From positions 1,922,001 through 1,986,000 of the forward strand of contig NW_024468917.1 in NCBI RefSeq assembly GCF_011745365.1: 64,000 nt of DNA, in the 5' to 3' direction. This DNA comes from Cryphonectria parasitica EP155. Its lineage: Eukaryota; Ascomycota; Sordariomycetes; Diaporthales; Cryphonectriaceae. Below the pieces are notes generated by a model, which saw nothing but the letters and a program-made list of their open reading frames with translations, was not told the origin of the DNA and made no database searches. Positions 48,533-59,036 of the stretch are shown one piece after another (position 1 is the first letter of the stretch; every line of letters begins with the position of its first letter). The translations under genes and the position numbers were made by a program.

Positions 48533-49590
48533 ATCTAAATCCCCCAAAATTGATACTCGTGTCTTGTCATTTCGACTTCTACTAAGTGTCCATCGTGTGT
48601 AGACATGTGTATGTTTGGGGGACAGTTATGCAGCATATCATCATCATGACCGATAGTCTTTAATTGGGCTGGAGTCTAAATCCAGTCGCCAGGTAGACTA
48701 AATTAATACAACACCAGGCCTGGCTGAGACAGGTTATCGGGTTCACTAAGACCCAACAGCAACACCTTTGAAAAGGCTAAATTGGCTTCGTCGCGAACCC
48801 TAATATGCAGAGACCGAGCGGACCGGTAGTATGGATCTTCAGGAGACTGGCTAACTCACTTCGGCCCTTTCAATGTTGGCACGGCAGATGTCTGGATAGT
48901 CTCGCAGCTTACATGCATATTTACCCGGCTACCTGCGAGTCGTCTAACTGTGGCGGTGACCTCTTGTGAGCCAAAGAGCCTTGGTCTTGGACTGTACACA
49001 GGAGGTGCTATGGTATCGTTGTTGGAAGGGTTTTTCCTCGACAGAAGATACGATTCATTGCTTCAAAGTTTCGCGGCTTTGTGCCATGGTGCGGATCACC
49101 GGATGTCGCCCACGGACCTGTTGTACTATGCAAACGGTAGCTTCATTTACCCCAGACTATTACCCCAGAGCGGAAAGGTTACATGATGCTGACCAAAGAT
49201 ATGTATGAGAACGTTATTTTGGGTCCGCTCATCCCTACTAGGCAAAGCAAGCTTCGAGGAGGAGGGTTGTGGGTGATACCCCGCAGAGGACGACTGGGGC
49301 GGAGGCAAATGCATGTCTGGTTGCTTTCCTCCTCGAGGTGACTCTGTGTCTTGGTCAAGTATCCAGTTACCCGACTGATTCACGAACCGGTTGCTTCATT
49401 TGGAATTCGCAGGGGCAGGAGTCAGCAAGCTGCGCCGCTTGGCATGCATGCGCGTTGATATCAGAAGCAAACTCCCACCCCGACCACCACGTCCTGCGAG
49501 AGCACACAACTCAGCCTCTCCTTTTTTGCTCCATGATCTACTTCACACAACTTCCTCAATTGTAGAATAGCAACTCAGTGAGACGCAACT
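48533..49590. other. Intergenic region
   Basis: 3' flank of the tyrosinase gene and promoter of the MFS gene. No further gene or repeat supported. Confidence 0.6.
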
Positions 49591-51643
49591 ATGGCTGTCA
49601 CGGAACCGACAACGACACGACCGCACTTAGCACACAGGTAGGTGACAGTGCGACGACTCTATGTCTTATCATGCCGGAAATAGGATGGCTGATGTCGCTT
49701 ATACAGCCATGCTCGAGAAGAGGATGTACCGGGAACAGTTAATCTCCGAGCACGAGGTGAGCAGCATTCGAGCCCTTTAGGGGTACAGAGAGTGAGAGGA
49801 TACACGCTGACAAGGCAAACAAGAGGGCGACGACACGGGCTACGGCCAGGCACTCTTCCCTGTTCCAGCTGAAGACCCCAACGATCCACTACAAGTACGC
49901 ACTCGAGCCTTCGCTGAACTGTCTTCCTTGCGACTGAGCGTCGAATGCCAAATACTAATCAATAACGCCGCCGGAATAGTGGGGAAATCTCAAGAAAACT
50001 ATGATCCTGGTGGTCTGCGCACTATATTCCTTCTTTGGCAACTCTTCGCTCCTCGGGCCATCGGTGTATATCTCCATCTTTGCAGAGGAATTTGGCATAT
50101 CGGCCAACACAGCGTCTGGCCTCATAAGCTATGCCAACCTGGCCTTTGGTTTTGGTAAGGTTGTGTCTGTTTCAGGCAGAAGGGAGCGTTGTTCTGACAC
50201 GAGAGGAATCAGGGTCCCTCTTACTTGTACCTCTGTACCACAAATTTGGCAGACGGCCGGTCATGCTGTTTTCTTTGCTCTGCTATTGTGCAGGGCTGAT
50301 AGGGGCTTCACAAGCCAATTCCTATGGAGGTCTTATGGCGGCTCGGATTATCCACGCCTTCGGATCGGGAGTTTGTGAGGCTTTGCCAGTTCAGCTGGTC
50401 AACGATATCTTCTTTCTACACGAAAGAGGCCAACGTATAGGATACTATACCGGTAGGCCCAGGCGAGATTCATATCCTAGAACGACGCTTATCACACTTG
50501 ATGCTGACCACTGGCGACTGCCTTGCATTAGTTGCCTTATGCTTTGGCTCTACAGGTCCGATGTTCGCCGGCTATATGCTGAACGGTGGATACTCTTGGA
50601 GGCTCTTCTTCTATGTCGAATTTGCCTTCGCCTGTGCTCTCTTTATTCTGGCCTTCTTCATCGTCGAGGAGACTACCTACCACCGCAAGCTTCCCGTTGA
50701 TGTTGTAGACACTCCCGACACGACGGACAAGCCTGCCGTTGCACATGTGGACACAGAGTTGAACTTGCCGAAACGGAAGACGTTTACTCAACAGCTCAAG
50801 TTCTGGGGTGTGTATGAGCGAGACTCGGACTTCTTCCTGATGATGGCGCGATCGTTTACTTACTTCTTGGTGCCCCACGTGTTCTGGGTCGTCGCAACTT
50901 ATGGTGAGTAGAGCAATGTTTGAATTCTTCGAGAGATACTGTTATTGAAGGCGCGCCATCGCTACGACTAATAACACTCCTTTTCTTCTTCAGGAATCTA
51001 CATTGGTCTCGGAGCTCTCACCTTCAATTATATCACACCGCTGAAAGTGACCGCTCCTCCCTACAACTGGTCCGAACTGAACAGTGGTCTCATATCTGTT
51101 GCTACCTTCATTGGTTACGGTGCAGCCATCCCCTTCACCACATCGTCGGACCGTCTGGCCGCGCACCTGACCAAGAAGAACAACATGATCCGTGAGGCCG
51201 AGATGCGGTTGGGCGTCTGCCTGCCAGCGATGCTCATAGCTCCCGCAGGACTGATCGTCTTCGGGTTCACGGCCCAGAAAGATCTCCACTGGGTAGGGTA
51301 CTTTGCCGGTGTCATCATGACGCAGTTCAGTTCGTACTTCTACTTTACGTTCGTCCTCAGCTATGCGTTGGACAGCTACACTGCAAACACCAGCGAGATG
51401 CTCATCGCCATGAACCTAGGGAAGCAGGCCATCAGCTTTGGCATGGGGATTGATATTCTCGAGTGGGTCGAGGAAAACGGTTATGCCGTGATGATCGCGG
51501 GCGTCTTCTGCGGTGTTCTGTTGGTAAATAATCTTGCCCTAATCCCCTTCATGCTCTACGGGAAAGGGATCAGAGAATTCATGGCAAAGACCTGGCTGGC
51601 GAGGATTCATAAGGACAGTGTGAGGGAGGTCATGACGGTTTGA
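49591..51643 (+). CDS. MFS transporter, DHA1/HOL1-like drug or metabolite exporter
   Basis: Twelve-TM H+ antiporter. Seven exons: 49591-49637, 49684-49756, 49826-49894, 49980-50154, 50213-50452, 50532-50903, 50994-51643, giving 541 aa. Seen: a hydrophilic N-terminus ending PNDPLQWGNLKK (the DPLNWxxxKK motif of the family, formed across two junctions); TM1-TM2 SGLISYANLAFGFGSLLLVP with the motif-A loop YHKFGRRPVM; TM4 AARIIHAFGSGVCEALPVQL; motif C-like CFGSTGPMFAGYML; a central loop rich in Asp/Lys; and six further helices. The first exon is only 15 codons plus 2 bases. Near neighbours are tyrosinase and, beyond 6 kb, a P450, so export of an oxidised phenolic product is possible (inference). 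A pogo-like transposon begins 60 bases after the stop codon. Confidence 0.88.
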
Positions 51644-51703
51644 CAGCGGTAGGAGATATTGTGGTAGGGTTTGGCAGATGTTGCTCGAGCTTTGCTTGCA
51701 ATA

Positions 51704-51758
51704 AGTCAAAGGGGGGGGTTTTGGGCCGGGGTAGTTTTGGGCCACCCTGGCCACCCTC
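51704..51758 (+). repeat. Left terminal inverted repeat (55 bp)
   Basis: Starts AGTCAAAGGGGGGGG and ends CCACCCTC; perfect reverse complement of 53505-53559. It holds four G tracts (8, 3, 4 and 3 G) separated by 4, 2 and 7 bases. Confidence 0.97.
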
Positions 51759-51853
51759 ACCGCCTCTTCAACCCCCTTTAGTTTGATAGCTATTACTCAA
51801 CCAATTTTGATCCAAACAACTTCATCTTTCCAGCAAACCTTTATCTGACTGTT

Positions 51854-53461
51854 ATGAAGCCCTATTCCGAGTTTGAGCTAGCCCAGGCTGTTGAGGCTGT
51901 CAGAAAAGGCAAGTCTCAGCGGCAAGCCTCGAGGGAATGGGGTATTCCAAGGAGTACTCTTCAGGCTCGCCTAGAAGGAGGGGAATCGCATAAAACAGCC
52001 CACGAAAACCAGCAAAGGCTCTCTATTGATCAGGAAAGAAGACTAGCCGAATGGATCCTGATTCAAGAAAGCCTAGGTGTTCTACCAAGCCATTCAGAAC
52101 TCAAATACTTTGCTCAGCAGATCCTTGAGGTTCAGGGAGACTCTCAGGCCCTCGGGGTGCAATGGACTCAGGCTTTTTTGAAGAGAAATCCAGAGATAAA
52201 GATCAGGAAGACTCGCCGTATTGCTTCTGAACGAACGAATGGGGCTACAACAGAGGTAATACGGCTTTGGTTTCGTCTTTTCAATCTTCCTTATATCCAA
52301 GCTATTAAGCCAGCTAATAGATGGAATATGGATGAAGCTGGCCTGATGGAGGGCTAAGGAACAAATGGATTAGTCCTCGGAGGCTCCTCTTTGCATTCAA
52401 TTCAAAGGAAAGACCCTGGATCAAAAGCCTGGACTTCTTTCCTCGAGTGTATCTCAGCTACAGGTGCTTACCTCTTCCCTCTGGTGATTTTCAAGGGCCA
52501 AACGGTATAATAACAGTGGTTTTCTCTTGATTTGGAGCTTTTTGATGGTTGGAAGTTTACAGCTACGCAAAACGGATGGACAAACGATAAAATGGCAGTT
52601 GAATGGCTGAAAGAGATCTTCATTCCTCATAGCCAGCCAGCAGACTCCTTAGAAGCCAGGCTGTTAGTTCTGGATGGCTATGGCAGCTATAAAATGGATG
52701 AGTTTATGTAGCTTTGCTTCCAAAACAATATCCTGCTTATTTACTTGCCTTCTCATACCTCTTACGTTCTTCAACCTCTCGATCTAGGGATCTTTTCATC
52801 TCTCAAACGGGCATATAGAAAGAAAGTCAGCAATATGGGCTAATGGGGCGATTCAACTATTGCAGGCAAGCGTTTATTCCTCAGCAACTATCGTCTGGCT
52901 CGACTGGAAGGCCTTTCAAGCCAGAATATTAGATCTGGATGGAAAGCAACTGGTTTGTGGCCTCTCAGACCCTCAAAAGCCCTCTTGAGCCCTCTTCTCC
53001 TTGAGAACAGTCAACCAAGCTGTTAGACCCAGTTCAATTCAGGCTCAGCATAATCAACAGCATCTCGTCTTTCCCCAAAAGCCTTCTCAAGCCAGCCAGT
53101 CCTCTTTTCAACTCCTCGAAAGGCTAAACAGCTATACTATCAGCTGCTAGAGAATCGGCAACAACTTCGAACGGAACCAGGCTGCCGTATGCTATTCAAG
53201 AAGATAAAAAAGGCTTATGGGAAGAGGGACCTCGAGTTTGCCAAGGCATTGGAGGAAAATAAAGCGTTGAAAAGGCAGATTGAGGCTCTGAGGCCTAGTA
53301 AAAGAAGAAAGGTTGATATGGATCCGAATTCGAAGTTTGCAGGGATTGAGGATATACAGAGAGCTCAAAACGCGGCTAATCGCCACGAGGATAGTCTGAA
53401 TGAAGAGAGCGATGTCGAATTACCTACTGATGAGGAGGATTGCATCGTGGTGGGTGAATAG
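51854..53461 (+). pseudogene. Transposase pseudogene (pogo/Fot1 type, DDE_1)
   Basis: One frame of 535 codons from 51854 to 53461 broken by seven stops: TAA 52355, TAA 52508, TAA 52511, TAG 52709, TAA 52841, TAG 53024, TAA 53051 (first bases). Seen: N-terminal psq-type helix-turn-helix (GKSQRQASREWGIPRSTLQA), Tc5-type second helix-turn-helix, then DDE_1 landmarks: NMDEAG (first Asp), LDGYGS (second Asp; the usual HGSH is altered) and LQPLDLG (third Asp); and a basic coiled-coil-like C-terminus (ALKRQIEALRPSKRRK). All stops can arise from CAA/CAG or TGG by C-to-T or G-to-A change, and no indel is seen. The protein is not made in full; short N-terminal product (167 aa) possible. Confidence 0.92.
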
Positions 53462-53474
53462 AATAGATAAACAG

Positions 53475-53487
53475 TATATATATATAT
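53475..53487 (+). repeat. (TA)n tract inside the transposon
   Basis: Short TA microsatellite between the transposase stop codon and the right inverted repeat. Confidence 0.85.
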
Positions 53488-53504
53488 GGGTGTGTGTATT
53501 TGAC

Positions 53505-53559
53505 GAGGGTGGCCAGGGTGGCCCAAAACTACCCCGGCCCAAAACCCCCCCCTTTGACT
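53505..53559 (-). repeat. Right terminal inverted repeat (55 bp)
   Basis: Perfect reverse complement of the left repeat; the mirrored CCCCCCCC tract precedes TTTGACT and the TA duplication. Confidence 0.97.
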
Positions 53560-53561
53560 TA

Positions 53562-54773
53562 GCTTGTCTAAGTTTTTGGTATGCCGGTAACTGGCATTGG
53601 CAAGTTGTATTACTTGCGCGTTGAATATGATGTCAACCATTGCAGAAGCATTTATTCTTGCCCAAACTGATGCTCTAACATTGCCAAGTAGTGCTTGCTA
53701 AGGGGCGAAGTCAAGTCGACAGTGTCTCCGGAAATGTCTGAACTTTACGAGATTCATACAAGCCAAGGCTTTGATACCTTGGAAGTGGCAGAAACCGACT
53801 GAAAAACTGGTGGCCACAAGCTGAGCGGAAAAGATTCCGAAGACAGCCGAAAATAAGTTCTTCTCTCATTTCTTCGACGTACTTCGACTGGTCAAATCGA
53901 CAGTCTTCGCTTATCTCGATTCATTCAATCGCTGTCGAATCGTAAAATGCAGCCTGGTGCCTGGTGTAGTGAGTTCGGTTTGGAATGTTCACGGCTCTCG
54001 CCCGGCCACAGTGCAGGGGAGACAATATTAAGAGAGTCTCAAAGACAATAGAAGAACTTATCGACTTTCACAACACCAAAGAATGATATGTTACCAGATC
54101 AAGACCCATTCTTTCACTCTCACCTAATTCTATGCGCTTCCACGCTCTGGCTTCTGCAGTGTCAGCCCTTCTCTTCGTCCTTGATATTGTTCTCTCTTCA
54201 GGAGCCATTCTTTGATGGAAATTCAAAAAGTGACAGGCATTTGAAATTGCGCTGGATGTCGGTAGTCAACCACAGATCAATCAAAATCCCATATCTTCGC
54301 ATTTGATTAACGCTTCCCAACATAAGCTCGAATGGGTTTCTTTCCTTAAGAGTAGCATCACGGAAGCACCATCCAAGCTTGACTTTCCTCGACTCCGTGC
54401 AGACTGCAGCTACTGGCCCAGGTGCGTTGAGCAGCGTTGAGATCGTGTTAATTCTGGCTCACGGGTATTATCACAATCAAGCCAGCTCCTCAAGCATCCT
54501 TTGTCACCCTCTTGTCCCTTTTCACCCGTTCACCTTTTCATTTTTCCTTAAGGCTTGAGCCTCCTGGCGGCAGAGAGACGCTTCGGCCCGTTGCGCGTGG
54601 GACTGTAACCCGTCTCTTATTGAACACAAACAAGGCATTGTGTTTTGGCAATTCAGCATTGAGTGTGTCGTGTGGTAGGTCAATGCCACGGTGAGAGTCG
54701 TCCAGATACGATCAAGGGACACTAACCGAACCAGGAGCGCCACAAAAGCTTGAAGGTAACGAAGAATTTCAGC
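53562..54773. other. Intergenic region, promoter side of the Ste2-like receptor
   Basis: 1.2 kb between the transposon and the receptor start. A short self-complementary patch (TCGACTGGTCAAATCGACAG) lies near 53886. An AATTTCAG directly before the ATG looks like a 3' splice site and may mark a 5'-UTR intron. No gene supported. Confidence 0.5.
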
Positions 54774-56126
54774 ATGACCGGCTCAGAGGAAAACCCTCCG
54801 AGCATGGACACCACGATGGTCGCCTTGGTGGACCAGGTTATTAACCTGACCTTACCAGGTGGTCAGGTGGAGCCCGTACCCCTTGGTATGGTCGACATGA
54901 ACACTTCGGTAATGATCACCAAGTGCACTGGCTACGGCGTGGAGATTGGCGCGTCACTTGTGATGCTGGCGGTGATTCTGACGATGACGCCCAAAACCAA
55001 GTTCTGGCGGTTCCCAACCTACCTCAACATCGCTGGGCTTTGCAACAATGTAATCCGGGTCATTCTCCTTGCCGTTTATTTCGACTCCTCCTGGGTAACG
55101 TTCTACGCCATGTACAGCAACGACTTTAGATTCGTCACCCGCGCCGACTACGCCAACTCCATCGCATCGTCTGTGATGACAATCCCCCAAAACATCATGA
55201 TGATGGGGGCGCTCATCTTCCAGGCCTGGTCCATGATCAAGCTCTGGCCCCATTCCTACAAATGGAGCATTCTGGTATTTTCCGTGGTCATGGTGCTCCT
55301 GGAAATAGGATTTATGGGAGCTTCCACGGCATACCAGATCATCCAGTTGGAAGTCTCCCCCACCGAGGGACTCAAGCTGATCATAAAGTACGCCTGGGTA
55401 CGATACTGCTTCCTCGGCTTCGAAGTTGCCTGCATCTGTTGGTTCTGTTTCTTGTTTATATGCAAGCTGGCCACGCATCTGTGGAAGAACCGCAGCTTCC
55501 TGCCTACGACAAAGGGGCTCGGGGCGATGGACGCGTTAGTTATGACCAACGGCGTCCTGATGCTGATTCCTGGTAAGCTAATCTTGTTCCCGTTTGTCTG
55601 CACACATACACCCTTCACGTCTTCTCGTCTGGGGGAAGCTGACACGTCGTTCTGCTTTTCCATCCAATTAGTCTTCTTTGCTGGATTGCAGTACTCTGGG
55701 AAAGTCCAGTTCGAGCCCGGTTCCCTCCTCTACACATCTGTCCTCGTCGTCATGCCCCTCGGAACGCTGGTCGCGCAGCGCATCGCCGACCCAGCTGCCT
55801 TCAACAGCGAGGTATCTGGAAGTACACAAGAGGCCGATCGTCCCCGTGGTCGCTTCAAAGCGTTAGCGTCCAACAAGAATGCTCTTCTCAATCCCACATG
55901 GAGCCAGTCCTCCAAAGACAGCTCCGTCTTTCCAGGTGGTCAGCGCAGGGGCAGCACTGCCGTCCACAGAAAGACAGGCGTCACTGCCACCGTCTTCAGC
56001 TCGGGTCATTACAATGGCGGTCCTGCGGGCTCAGCCGACATTGAGCTGTTTAAAATCGATGCTGATATTGAGGCGGGCCACGTCAGGGTCGAGCGTGAGA
56101 TTCGACTATCGGAGGAGGTGCTCTAG
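54774..56126 (+). CDS. ste2: Ste2-class fungal pheromone receptor (GPCR, alpha-factor-receptor-like)
   Basis: Seven-TM receptor expected to sense a peptide pheromone and signal through a heterotrimeric G protein (Neurospora PRE-2 type). Exons 54774-55572 and 55672-56126, giving 417 aa. Seen: an extracellular N-terminus with NLTLP; TM1 with YGVEIGASLVMLAV (Ste2 family GxxxGA pattern); LCNNVIRVILLAVYF (the conserved NxIR region of TM2); FYAMYSNDFRFVTRADYANS; and, after the splice, MLIPVFFAGLQY, which keeps the TM6 proline; VVMPLGTLVAQ ends TM7. The cytoplasmic tail is Ser/Thr-rich. The 99-nt intron is 3n without stop, so unspliced translation stays open. Sequence is divergent from canonical receptors, so a non-mating chemosensing role is possible. 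The in-frame codon at 54750 is TTG, not a start. Confidence 0.8.
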   Translation: MTGSEENPPSMDTTMVALVDQVINLTLPGGQVEPVPLGMVDMNTSVMITKCTGYGVEIGASLVMLAVILTMTPKTKFWRFPTYLNIAGLCNNVIRVILLAVYFDSSWVTFYAMYSNDFRFVTRADYANSIASSVMTIPQNIMMMGALIFQAWSMIKLWPHSYKWSILVFSVVMVLLEIGFMGASTAYQIIQLEVSPTEGLKLIIKYAWVRYCFLGFEVACICWFCFLFICKLATHLWKNRSFLPTTKGLGAMDALVMTNGVLMLIPGKLILFPFVCTHTPFTSSRLGEADTSFCFSIQLVFFAGLQYSGKVQFEPGSLLYTSVLVVMPLGTLVAQRIADPAAFNSEVSGSTQEADRPRGRFKALASNKNALLNPTWSQSSKDSSVFPGGQRRGSTAVHRKTGVTATVFSSGHYNGGPAGSADIELFKIDADIEAGHVRVEREIRLSEEVL

Positions 56127-56966
56127 AAGGTTCCTCGACTCTGCAGCTGAGAGTTTCGGAGCAGCCCTAGATATTTATATGGCGGCTACACGAAGTGGAC
56201 TGGCTTGAAAAGCTTCACAATCGTTCAATGAGAGCGTTGGGCTGAGAAAGGGTGTGAGGCTCACCCAGCGTTTGAGCCCCCAAAAGGCCCTGGAAGTTGA
56301 ACCTCAGAATATGGCTTTCGGAATCAATTACCAATAGACACATAAGTCACTAATAAGGATTTACTGGGAGGTTAGATGTTTACAATCGTTATCAAATTTT
56401 GATTGTCTTTCTCGCGTAAGAACTTGAAACCAGAATCTCAACGAGTATAAGCTTCCAATATGTCATAGGACCGACCATGTCTGACTCTCGCTTCCTGATA
56501 TTGATCAGTCACACACGAACACAGCATCAGCAGTGACGACTCGGTGGTGCACTTGCCATTGATTGATACCAGACCCTGTCATCTACTCGCGTGTTCTAGA
56601 TCTGACGGTCTCGAACAAGACCAACCACTTTCTTCTCCGTGTCGTGTCTTTCTCTTTCGAGAGACTCCCAGCAGCAATTCCAACGCCAACTCTTCGCAGT
56701 GATAATTGCACGCATAAAAAGCAAACTTTTCATCCAATTCATCATTTTAATTTTATGGCCATGATTGAATTTTAATTGCTGCCCATATTCAGTTTTGGCC
56801 TTGCCACTCTCGGAGCTACCACCCACCATTCTTGTCGTCAGCGTTGTGCTTCATGCCCTATCTCTCGTTGTCCCGCCGATCCTGAGCATCGCAATTGTCA
56901 TTGAAACTTTAGACTTTGTGTGTCTAATCATCTGGTACCCCTACCAGGTGCTGTACCAACTGGGCA
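56127..56966. other. Intergenic region
   Basis: 3' flank of the receptor gene and promoter of the disordered-protein gene. AT-rich; nothing else seen. Confidence 0.6.
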
Positions 56967-59036
56967 ATGGAAGAGACGCCCAGCCAGAAGCCGTACGCCA
57001 TCGGGCTCCCAGCCAATGCATCAAGCGACTATCGTTCGAGCGCCATCTCTCCTACTAAAAATACAAGTCCGCCTCGGTTCATCAGGACGTCCCAATGTCG
57101 AGCACGTGACGATATATCGTCTCCGTCAATACAATCGCACTGGTCTGACCGCCGTGCTCTCCTCCTGTGCGAGGCTGGTATGGGCAATAGCAGGGCGGCA
57201 AACGATGACGAAACAGCCGAGACAGGCGGCCTACCTCCCATCTCAGTCCAAGAGTAGGTCTCCCCAATCATAGCTGGTCGGCTGATCGAGAGTAAATTCG
57301 CAAGAGCGGGAAGCTTGGCCCAAAAAGGAGCTGACGTCGTGATCCGCGTCCGTAGGGTTTCCGAACACAGTCAAGGTATTCCGTTTCCGGCCATGACCAA
57401 CAGATCTTTACGATTAATGTTGTACTCGACTGACATGCTCTCCTCCTCACGGCCGTCTGCAGATCTCCTCGGCGCACACACGACACTGTCCAACTGCAGT
57501 CAGACTTTTGGTTCTCGCCCATCAACACAGGCCCTTCCAAGATCCAAGTCCTGCGTCGTGACATCGACCATCCAGAAAGGGCCGAGGGATCACAATGGCC
57601 TGCAAACAAGTCACCGACATATGACCACAACTCCTACCCTTCAATCAAAACCAGTCAGCTCTCCATCGCGCTCGTCCGTTCTGAACACCAGTAGGACATC
57701 CGTTGCTGAGTTACGCAAATCCTTCGAGGCCAACGGCTGCCTAGGAGAAGAGGGCATATTATATCTCAAAACCTCTGAGAGAAGATCTTATAGCCCACAG
57801 CCGCCCATCGCAGTTACCAAAATCTCCAACTCGGCAAGTTTGACTAACGCCATGGACGAGGTTGTAGAGAATTTCACTTTGGATGCTCCACATGAGCCCA
57901 TTGTCGCGGGACTGTCAGACGAGGACTCCATTGGCGAGCCCTCGCCCGTAATCATTCATCTCAGGACTCCTGTGTGGGGTGACAAAGAGGACTGCTCAGA
58001 CTGGCCTTCTCCTGATGGTCTTGCACATCGGAGCAAAAGGGCTCGAGCGGCATCTCCAAGAAATCGATGGTCTTCGAACGCCAGAACATCAACCAGGCAA
58101 GATGACTACTTAGATGATGATATCTCGCCGACAACGTCTCCAGGCCCAGCAACACCACGCTCGACAGCCCCGGAGCCCTTTCAACAGATAACACAGCTGT
58201 CAGCACCTTTGGATGCATATTTTGAGCCCATGAGTTTGACCGCGGAAAGCTCTTCACGTAACCGGGGGGAGACATCACGAGTCAACAACCCTCCTACATC
58301 ACAGAAGAAGGCCATCGAGACTTTCAACCTGGAGAGACTGCCAAGTACGTCAAGCATCAAGTTGTGGAAGCCATCAGTCAATGACCTCCAGGCATCAGAT
58401 GCCTTCCAACACAAGAACGCGGGTGATGCCTTGGATGAAGTGCGTTACAGCCGAACACTTGACACCGCGAAAGCCAAGGCCGTCCCTCGAGCTCCACTAC
58501 GATCACAAGACGGGAATATACCTCGCAATACTGGCACCGAGCCGCGGATGAAAATGGATGACGAGTATGACACGGGTGCTCTTATGATGTGTGGCATGTT
58601 CTCTAGTCCCTTTCGGCGCGAGTCCTCAGTGGCAGTGAAGGACAAAGTTGGCATTTTCGAAGGCCTCATAAAGCCAGAAGCCCAACCATCATATGTGGTG
58701 GCAGCCGGGGATAAAAAGCAAGGGAAGGACAGACCCAAGCTTCAGGCCTTCTATTCAGACTCGGGTGTTTTGGCTGGCGGGAGAAAGTCACTGAGCTGGA
58801 TACCCAGAGCATTCCGGAAAGTGTCAAGTTACCGAGGCAAAGATCGAGAGACACAAGATATGTCTACTGATACCCTTGACCAAGTCGAAAATACACAGCA
58901 CCATATCAGTCAGTTGGGGAGCCAAGACCTGCCCGTTGATAGGACAACTGCGCAGGGAGACAACATGACACCAGACCCGTCCAACATGACGGGGTGCCCA
59001 AGCCCTTCAGATGTACCGCATGTGCATAACTTCTAG
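56967..59036 (+). CDS. Intrinsically disordered protein of unknown function (ends at an in-frame amber)
   Basis: Two exons, 56967-57253 and 57356-59036 (donor GTAGGT, branch GCTGAC, acceptor CCGTAG), giving 655 aa to the first stop. No domain recognised. Composition is rich in Ser, Thr, Pro, Arg and Asp, with proline-directed sites (SPQPP, SPTTSPGPATP), an acidic DDYLDDDIS patch and a basic RKSLSWIPRAFRKVSSYR segment that could bind membrane or protein. The same frame stays open after the TAG (59034-59036) for another 149 codons to a second TAG (59484) and then 174 more to a TGA at 60006-60008, with similar composition. So either the gene is truncated by nonsense mutation, or the tail is reached by readthrough or an intron I cannot see. 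Confidence 0.65.

Larger units (their letters stand above)
51704..53559 (+). mobile_element. Pogo/Fot1-like Tc1-mariner DNA transposon, inactive copy
   Basis: 1,856-bp element with perfect 55-bp terminal inverted repeats (51704-51758 and 53505-53559), flanked by a TA target duplication (51702-51703 and 53560-53561), as expected of the pogo group. It contains one transposase reading frame in the plus direction, interrupted by nonsense codons but not by frameshifts. The insertion lies between the MFS exporter gene (stop 60 bases upstream) and the Ste2-like receptor gene (start 1.2 kb downstream). Identical ends suggest recent arrival or maintenance by transposase acting in trans. Confidence 0.95.

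Noticed and set aside
58909..59036. Intron (GTCAGT...TAACTTCTAG) that would remove the first amber codon
   Set aside because: The join puts the downstream sequence out of the long open frame and reaches a stop within about 20 codons.
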